This document shows positions 56,521 through 64,000 of a DNA stretch of 64,000 bases, piece after piece. The notes below the pieces were generated by a model. The model was not told the DNA's origin and made no database searches. It saw nothing but the letters and a program-made list of their open reading frames with translations. Source of the DNA: Pictodentalium vernedei (lineage: Eukaryota > Mollusca > Scaphopoda > Dentaliida > Dentaliidae); NCBI GenBank assembly GCA_031216915.1, contig CM062294.1:166921455-166985454 (forward strand), written 5' to 3'. Positions within the stretch are counted from its first letter, which is position 1; every line of letters begins with the position of its first letter. The position numbers and the translations under genes were made by a program.

Positions 56521-57228
56521 CTTTCGTTTTTAATTGTTTTATTTTTTTCAAAATTAAATGTTTAATTATATTTTTATGTTTTTAAGTAATAAAAATCTTT
56601 CCGTCTTTAATATAATAAACTAAAAATATACACATCTCAACTGATTGTTGATTGAATTGGAGAAGTTTAAAAATATGTTTAAGCAGTACATGACAAACCG
56701 GTTTCTGATTTAACGCATTTTAATAGTAGTTTTACGTTTTGTCAAAAGATTTCCATTCACATATCAAAGAACCATTCACTCAGTCTCGAATTAAGAGAGA
56801 ATTCCTTTGATGACTGTTAAAACATTTTCAACACACAAAAGAAAACTGGTTTTCTAATTTTTAACGCTGAGAACTTATTCATTTTCAAATCTCTCTCTGA
56901 TTGCTATCGTGAATATATTAAAAATTTTACCACTCAAAACCTAATTGAGCGGAAAATGCGTTTAAACATTCCGCTAAGTGTTCGACTCTTTTGAACGAAC
57001 GCTTAAAATTCAATTTCTCTTCTTTACATCAAGACAAAACACGAATATCTATTACAGATCATATTTTTATTGACTCTTTTGAACAATATCCCTAAACTCA
57101 ATTTCTCTTCGTCGCATCGAACCAAGACATGAATGTCTATAATACAGATCATAATTCATAATCGACTCTTTTTGAACGAAAACCTCATTCAGTCATAACG
57201 ATAACATGTGTTAGTTTTTACTTCAGGA
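56521..57228. repeat. Subterminal spacer with about 90-bp tandem repeats, E2
   Basis: No gene. Two and a part copies of a unit with GACTCTTTTGAAC, CAATTTCTCTTC, AAGACA.GAATNTCTA and ACAGATCATA blocks begin near 56984, 57072 and 57163, just inside the right TIR. Confidence 0.7.
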
Positions 57229-57770
57229 AAACGTGACAGTGGGCTTGCGGATTCTAACACCCGGCAACACTCTTCACTCAAAACATTTCCATCAAGTGCT
57301 TATCAAGATCACCTCGCAATAACGTGCGCTAGTCTCACTTCGAGAAACGCGACAGTGGGTTTGAGAGTTCGAACACAACCTCTTCACACGAGTCGATTTC
57401 CGACCTAAAATCCGCAAGTGGATCTCCGCGTACGCCTCCATAAGGTTTCAGTGTTAAAATCGTGTACGGACGCGGATTGTTAGAATCGGCAAGACGATGT
57501 GTTCAAAATCTCAAAACGTTTTTTTGCTCACAATTTAACACTGAATCCTATGGGGAAAACTCATTTGCCGATTTCAATCAAAACGGTACATGTACATGTA
57601 CGTAAAAGTAAGGGCGTCTAGGATACAATTCAGTGTTAAAAAAATTCGAACACACCCTAAAAAACCGTTAAAATCTTGTACACGATTTTAACACTAAATC
57701 CTATGGAGGTGTACATGTACACGTACACGTACATGTACGTGTGTGTTCGTATTCTCAATTATCACCTACT
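57229..57770 (-). repeat. Terminal inverted repeat, E2 right
   Basis: Inverted partner of 39240-39787, ending ATTCTCAATTATCACCTACT, then CATGAC. Confidence 0.95.
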
Positions 57771-57776
57771 CATGAC

Positions 57777-58800
57777 ATTTTCACTCATCGTTCACAAATA
57801 GTCCATTCATAATTGCACATAAAGAGCGACACCATTTTCGCATTTTGTCAGGTCGAATATGAAAGGAGCGCATGCGCCTGGGGTTCCCACGGGGCACTTG
57901 CTCGGTTTCTGGACGTTCAAGTAACATGCTTGAGCTCAACACACTTTCTAGAGCAAACACTGATAACGTGGAGACGCTGCTCCGAAAATGTTGGTCACAA
58001 TCTACTGTACACGGACGGTACTGTATCCCAAGTGTTAGATACGCACAGGCTGAACGAAATCCGCTTTGGATTGTTTAACGAGCGACTGAGCGAATTTGAC
58101 TGAGCGATCTATGCGGACCTAATGTTGACATTATGTTGTAGAAGATGAATAAACTGATTTCAAGAATTCGAACTTCGATTTGCGTGCTTTTGTTAATTAT
58201 CCCCGGGGGCCTCACGGTATCTGTAGCCCAGGGGCGTACAAAATCATAATCCCGCCCTGCTAGAGTTGTTAAGCTTTTGAATTTATAACCCGTCAGTATA
58301 GAGATAGTATGGCTTTCCACAACAAACACTGCTTAAAAGCAGAATAACCGGGCAGTGTAGTCCCTTGTGGTGATTAGGTTTGGGCTGGAAGTAACGCCTT
58401 CATGAACCTTCTGAAGCCAGTTTATGCTCTGTAACGTCCCATAGCATGACAAACAATGTCCCACGGGCCCTCTAACTACTCCAGTGTGAAACCCAAAAAA
58501 TGTGGTCAAGTAGTATGATAATGGACGAATTATACCCACTTTGCGAATTTTCCATTTTCATGTTTTAATGAAATGAACTGCAATTATAACTATCTCACTG
58601 GAGCCATGTTACAGTGTCGCAGTCTGTGGTCCTTCCAAGTTTTCCGAGCAATGTTCAGGACATTTTCCTTGAACAAAGAAAGGAATGAGAGTGTAAACTT
58701 GTTATGATCTGCCGGCAGTCATAATCACACCCCTCTAGTACTCTATTGGCACTGTATTGCAGGTGCTAGATACGAGCTATTATTAAGTTTACATTATGTG
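57777..58800. other. Host DNA without recognisable gene
   Basis: A 96-codon frame at 57813-58103 shows no domain and is probably chance. No repeat match seen. Confidence 0.4.
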
Positions 58801-60400
58801 TAAACTTAGTTGATTTTCCTAAAAGGGAAAGACATTTGTTATTGTACGAGAAAGAAATTATTTTTCCCTCTTTTCTTTCTTTCTTTCTATTTCCAACACT
58901 TCACAACAGCGGAATTTCCGAGAACGCCATTACAGATGTCGATAAAACTTCGGAAGGTCATAGAGGACTACACTTTGTTTTGACAATAAGCTTTTCACTT
59001 CTGGCATTAACTTTTTTCTGCCAGACACTGCCCCAAAACACCCATTTTTTATTAGTCAATTTCTCCTGGTCCAAATGGGCAGATGACCTGAACTTTTCAC
59101 AGATTTGTCAGGAACACACTTTTCCATAACATGCTGGAAACAAAAGTTTACCAAAATTATCTTTTCTGCCAAAATTGTCCAAAACAACAAAAAATGAGCC
59201 AAACAATCGGACATTTTGGCCTGCAATCTCAGGACGGTAAATCAGCAGAACACCATTAATGGACTGAATAGTAAGAATGTAATGTATCATTATCATAAAT
59301 TCAATAGAAATTTTGGTTTTATCCACAATGTGTCCCAAATGGCCGTCTAACGGGGAAAAAATCGCCCAAATTTTCATTGACCAATTTCTCCTGGTTCGAA
59401 TGAGCTAACGACCTGGAATTTTCACAGATTTGTCAAAAATGCACTTTTCCATAGCCAACTAGAAACAAAAACTTACCCAAATTATTTTTTCTGCCAAAAT
59501 GTTTCAAAACATGAACGATAGGCCTGGCAATCGGACATCTTGGCCTACAATCACGGTACAGTGAATTAGCAGAACACCAGAAATCTTAGATCTCATAACT
59601 GACAGATCATGGGTTAACATATGTTACATCACTGTACTCCGTGATCACAGTGGAATGACGTATATCCAAAAATGCTGGGCTATACATTTTAGAACCAAGT
59701 GATTTTATGCACGGATTGGATGAAATTTCCCTTTAACGTTGTGTTAACCCTTTAACCAGGACAATATCGACGCGCACACCTACATGTTCAGCGACATGGG
59801 ACTGACAGTTTGTACAAGTCTTTTAAAGGGCTTACTGTTTTTGTACGCCAGCAAAAGCCTGTGATTTTGCAGAATCACTCGTTTAGTTTGGCTTTTCCTG
59901 AAAGGAAAAGAAATTTGTTATTGTTCGCGAAAAAATTATTTGTTTTTTTAAAACGCCCAAATTTTTATTGACCAACATCTCCTGGTCCGAAAGAGCTAAT
60001 GGCCTGAAATTTTCACAGATTTGTCATAAATATACTTTTACATAACCAGTTGGTAGCCCAAATTTTCATTGACCAATATATTCTGGTCCGAATGGTCTAA
60101 TGACCTGAACGTTTCACAGATTCGGCATAAATACACTTTTCCATAAGCAATTGGTAACAAATGTTTACCAAAATTATTTTCTCTGCCCAAATTTTTCAAA
60201 ACATTAAAAATAGGCCTGTAAATCGGACATTTTGGCCTATACTCGTGGCACTGTGAATGAGCAGAACACCAGTAATGGACAGAAAAATAAGAATGTAATG
60301 TATCATTTTAATAAATGCAAAAGAAATTTCAATTTTATCCACAATGATTCTAAAATGGCCGTCAAGCGCGATCATTTTTAAAATCCTGATATCTCACATC
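58800..60400 (+). repeat. Satellite-like repeat B, second array
   Basis: Starts with TTTTCCTAAAAGGGAAAGACAT and continues as units of about 340 bp at 59045, 59385 (partial), 59955 (partial) and 60060. Shared blocks: TTTCACAGATTTGTCA, AGTTTACCAAAATTAT, GGCCTACAATC, ATAAATGCAAAAGAAATTTC. A repeat-A fragment sits at about 59690-59890. Confidence 0.7.
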
Positions 60401-60487
60401 TGACAAATGATGGGTTAACATATGTTACATCACTGCACTCCGTAATCATAGTGGAATGACATATATCTAAAGGTGCTGGGCGAGGAA

Positions 60488-60660
60488 CTGTCAGACTCTC
60501 CAACGTACTCCACAAAAGTAGGGTTAGCATTGGTTGAAGACAGATGCACCATCGACGTGCAGTACGCCTTAGTACACAGCACCACCGTTCCTCCACGAGG
60601 GTAATCGGGTTTAAGTACCTTGTCCAAGGTCACAACGCGGTTGCAGCAGGTAAAATTCGA
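60488..60660 (-). repeat. tRNA-derived SINE, copy 5 (fragment)
   Basis: Keeps the TGAAGACAGATGCACCATCG and CGTGCAGTACGCCTTAGTAC blocks and the CGATCCCC-like B-box region. Both ends are truncated. Confidence 0.55.
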
Positions 60661-60719
60661 TCCCCCCATCAACCAAGTTAACCCATATAGGTAACCTCAG
60701 GCAAGAAATTTAAAATAAC

Positions 60720-61660
60720 GAAAAAAAAGGAAATCTTGCGATGGGTCAAGGTTCAACATTACAGCTGGAGGATGTGTTCAGTCTCAACATGACAGCACAA
60801 GCAGTGGCGTGGGAACCATGGTGAAAAAAGGTATTACCCCCCCCCCCCCCCCCACTCCACAACAAAAGAGAACATTTTATGCCTGACATTCTGAAGCGGA
60901 TGAGCACTATCACCCGACGCGACGCCCGCTTGATTTTATGCTGAGCATCCCATCGTCGCCAACAACGACATTTCAAACTTGTGCAACAGTCATCACGTCA
61001 CCATCGTACAATATACTGTACTAACCAGCGGCACCGTTGGTGTTTAATAATAATGATATCCCAAACTCAGATTTAGGGTAATAAGAAAATACAGTATTTT
61101 TGTTAAGCTCTCCGGGGAATGTTTGAGCTGGAAACCAAAACCATCTCTGTGCAGCTCCAGAAAGAGCATAGCACGCACTCCTTCACTTTAGAAAACTAAC
61201 CAACATTTTTTCTCTAAATAAGAAAGTTCCGACGCGCTAGTTTCGATCAGTTGAGTGTTCTTATAAAAGACAGCCTTACTGTAATTCATACAGCAACGGT
61301 GTCCCAAGGTGTGCATTGTCATTTCAGAAGGAATTAAAGGAAAAGTAATGGTAATACTGTACATTGTGGAAATTTAGGGTTACAATGAACTACATAGCAG
61401 ACATTTTCTGATGAAAAACTGAGGGTCGGCATAATTGTTTTTCTGCATTAAATTGAGTTTCGGGAGGATTTGAAGCGATTTTATGCGTGGGTTGGATGGA
61501 TTTTTCTTTCAACGTTGTGTTAACCCTTCAACCGGGGCACACCTACATGATCAGAGATATGGGGGCTGAAATTTTGTACCAAATCTTCAAAGGGCTTAAT
61601 GTTTTTGAAGGCCAGGAAAAGCCTGTGATTCTACAGAATCACTCGTCTAGTTTAAAATGT
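60720..61660 (-). repeat. Dispersed repeat A (short copy)
   Basis: Reverse-orientation counterpart of 13120-15360 without the 1.04-kb insertion. It ends GCCTGTGATTCTACAGAATC. Confidence 0.6.
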
Positions 61661-62312
61661 CACATTAATTGCATATCACAACATAAAAGATGCGAATGTT
61701 TGTCAGTACCGCTTTCTTTTGTGACAATGAAATTGTGTATCTCAGATACCCAAGATTAAAGTAAAGATGACACCAAAATGTTGTAAATCGGTCAAACTGA
61801 ATGTATACTGACAAGAAATTTGCTCTGAATCCTCAGCACCCTGGTGCAGAAATATTAACACCTGAAGCTGCAATAGTTTTTTTCCATAATTTAACCAATT
61901 CAACCGCATTCGTTAAAGCTCATTGAAATCTGACGAACAAGCCTGAATTGGGTAAATTTTTTGTTGTATTATGAAATAGATTTGGTGTTAAAATTTCGGA
62001 ATTTTGACATCAGTTAGAAGAGGCTTAACCATGTAAAAGAATAAATAAAGACAATCATTATTTTTATCAAAAAGACTTTAGTGTTCATTGGTTTAATATC
62101 TATGATGACCACTTTTGTTGCACAGTTTCACGAATTTTATCCGAAGATTCCACAGAGATTCATGGCAAATTCTAAACACTGCCAACATCATTTACGGTAT
62201 TTTTAGTAATAGTGTGACTATGTGTTGTGACTATGTGTTATAGATTTGATCGATTCCGAAAGCGAGATATAACTTTGAAAGGGCCATGGCAATGTATAAT
62301 AGCTGTGCTTTT
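61661..62312. other. Host DNA without recognisable gene
   Basis: A/T-rich, no gene or repeat recognised. Confidence 0.4.
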
Positions 62313-62561
62313 TTAACCCTTTACCCAACACAGACGAGATCCAAATTTATTATTTTAATTACCATTTTTTTATATTTTTCGAAAAATCTCAACAAAACCA
62401 TATCATGTGACCCATCGTCGGAACGAGCTCGACAAGCTCGTTCCAACGAGGGGTCACATGATATGGTTTTGTTGAAATTTTTTGAAAAATAATATTTTTT
62501 GAACTGCTGAATTTGCATATTACGCGGGCGGATGCGGGCGATTCGTTGGGTAAAGGGTTAA
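62313..62561. repeat. Hairpin MITE, intact reference copy
   Basis: Starts TTAACCCTTTACCCAAC and ends GTTGGGTAAAGGGTTAA. The centre CATATCATGTGACCCATCGT pairs with ACGAGGGGTCACATGATATG. It shows the uninterrupted form of the site that E1 entered. Confidence 0.75.
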
Positions 62562-62800
62562 TGCTGAGGGCCATCTAATTAGTACGGCAGAGTTGAAACG
62601 TGAAACAGATTTTAATAAAAAACTTGCAATTCCGAACTTGCAACAAGAAATAATCACCTGTAATTACGCAATGAGTTGATAAGTTGTAACTTGCTTACTA
62701 TTAACGAAAAATCTTATTAATTACACAATATTTTAAGGATATCACAAATAATATATCAAGAGCTCATCGTTTGTCGACAACCAATCAATATTGATAAATT
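62562..62800. other. Host DNA upstream of retroelement
   Basis: No feature recognised. May include the untranslated part of the Penelope-like element. Confidence 0.35.
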
Positions 62801-62829
62801 TACTTCCCAAGATGAAGATAGTGATCTGG

Positions 62830-64000
62830 CACCGATTACTTAACACCCGCAGAAAAATCTGTATTAGATCGCGGTTTAACATTTATACCAACTCCAAGGC
62901 AGAAATCTGACTTGGTGGCAACTGTTCAACCTTCTGGTTATCTATGTTTTCATAGTGAATTAAAACCTGAAGACTTCTTCAAAAGCGCAAGGGGTCAAAT
63001 ACCTCTATTTACAGCACTTTCTGGTTGGACGCCCCCATATAGCGCGGTCGATTCTGAAGTTATACAAGCCGGTAAACAGGTTACTGAATGAGTCTTTGAT
63101 TTAACCCTACTCTCCGATAAAAACAATTTAACAGCTAGTAAACGTGAAGCGCGTGTGAACCTTCGCAAAAATAAAAATCTTATCAAAAAGCCGGCAGATA
63201 AAGGTTGCGCAGTTGTATTTTTATCTCGAGAAACTTATATTAAGGAAGCTATGAAGCAATTTAGTAATACAGAACATTATGAAAAATTGAACAGAATTAT
63301 CTGAACTCACAACAAGGAGACATTTAACAAAATCCTTAAAACTCTACTTGATGACTAAACGACAGCTGAGGTATCACTGGCTGCTCAAACAAGACAATTT
63401 TATATCTTGCGTAAAATTCACTAAGATCGTTGGTATGGGCGACAATCCAACTCTACCTGGGCGACCTATTATTTCGGACTATAATTCTGACTCTTACTCA
63501 ATATCTGCATTAATCGACTATCACCTCAAACCGAAAACTAATAGACAAGGGTCTATTTAAAAATACACAAGATTTTCTACCTAAAATTATAAAATTAAAA
63601 ATATCAAAAATGCATTTTTGGCCACTTTAGATATTGACTCCATGCACACAAATATTGACATAGACAAAGGAGTAGAATCAGTAAAAAACTGCGTTCGAGA
63701 AATAGATTTTAAATCAATTGGAGTTGAGCTTGAAAGGAAATGATTTTGAATTCAATGAGGACATTTATTTACAAAGCATGGGGTGCCCTATGGATACGAG
63801 ATGTAGTCCAAATTTTGCAAGTATCCACGTAGCTGAATGGGAGGAGGCGGCGTTAAGCAAACGTGTTAAGCAACCCCTTGTTTACCTCCAGTATTCTGAT
63901 GACATATTTATCATTTGGGAACAGGAAGAATTTGATAACTTTTTAGAAATTTTGAACAGTCGCGTTCCCAACATCAAACTTAAAGCTGCCTAAATCAATA
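62830..64000 (+). pseudogene. Penelope-like retroelement, N-terminal and RT core, decayed
   Basis: Runs off the right edge. In order and over several frames: LTPAEKSVLDRGLTFIPTP (typical Penelope N-terminus) near 62840, KKPADKGCAVVFLSRETYI near 63185, PGRPIISDYNSDS near 63450, LATLDIDSMHTNID near 63630 (RT motif A), GCPMDTRCSPNFASI near 63780 (motif B) and YLQYSDDIFIIWEQ near 63890 (motif C). Stops at about 63089 and 63302 and several shifts break it. The GIY-YIG endonuclease, if any, would lie beyond the window. Confidence 0.82.

Larger units (their letters stand above)
39234..57776 (+). mobile_element. Maverick/Polinton element E2 (complete, best preserved) with CATGAC target duplication
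   Basis: The element proper is 39240-57770 (18,531 bp), flanked by CATGAC at 39234-39239 and 57771-57776. It begins AGTAGGTAATAATTGAGAAT and ends with the near-exact reverse complement. Gene order: Cys-rich, membrane, PLA2/integrase, capsid, TFIIS-like (+); fibre, protease, PolB, RING (-); two small genes (+); a small gene, pX-like, penton, ATPase, core and coiled-coil proteins (-). Lightly damaged: at least six genes are open, others have a single stop or shift. Confidence 0.97.

Noticed and set aside
57813..58103. 96-codon frame right of E2
   Set aside because: No recognisable domain and a different overlapping frame is equally long.
1..64000. A free viral genome or bacterial contig
   Set aside because: Target-site duplications, SINEs, a Penelope-like element and satellites show integration in animal nuclear DNA.

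Overview
This is a window of animal nuclear DNA, most likely from a marine invertebrate. The species cannot be named from the sequence. It is dominated by three copies of a Maverick/Polinton (adintovirus-like) virus-transposon, set in repeat-rich host DNA that holds tRNA-derived SINEs, hairpin MITEs, a diverged satellite family, an LTR-type retropepsin remnant and a Penelope-like retroelement. I found no convincing host gene.

Layout. Element 1 (E1) runs from beyond the left edge to 10509 and shows its DNA polymerase, protease, fibre, CARD, major capsid, integrase, membrane and small Cys-rich genes. Host repeats fill 10510-20225. Element 3 (E3) is complete but badly decayed at 20232-37572, with TIRs of about 0.6 kb and the 6-bp target duplication TAAATG. 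Host DNA follows to 39239. Element 2 (E2) is complete and the best preserved, at 39240-57770, with TIRs of about 545 bp and the target duplication CATGAC. More host repeats follow, ending in Penelope-like reverse transcriptase from about 62.8 kb to the right edge. E1 and E2 belong to one close subfamily and lie head to head. E3 is more distant, has different TIRs, and has its replication/integration block flipped relative to its capsid block.

How the genes fit together. Protein-primed family B DNA polymerase would replicate the linear genome. A retroviral-type integrase, read in frame with a zinc ribbon and a parvovirus-type phospholipase A2-like domain, would insert it. A double-jelly-roll-type major capsid protein, a penton-type minor capsid protein, a fibre with trimeric-tail-fibre-like repeats, an adenain-like protease, a packaging ATPase and small basic/membrane-active core proteins would make a virion. 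E2 keeps several of these intact (penton, pX-like, core, coiled-coil and Cys-rich proteins). Most others carry one or a few stops or frameshifts.

Most interesting signals. The slot just downstream of the capsid gene holds different cargo in each element: a CARD (death-fold) gene in E1, a TFIIS-type zinc-ribbon gene in E2 (with a canonical A_AAA_AAG slippery site exactly where its frame changes), and nothing in E3. E2 also hides a small IAP-type RING finger gene beside three copies of one promoter-like cassette. The integrases have an unusually short D-x28-E spacing. Matching hairpins sit at the convergent gene junctions. E1 and E3 each landed inside a recognisable older repeat.
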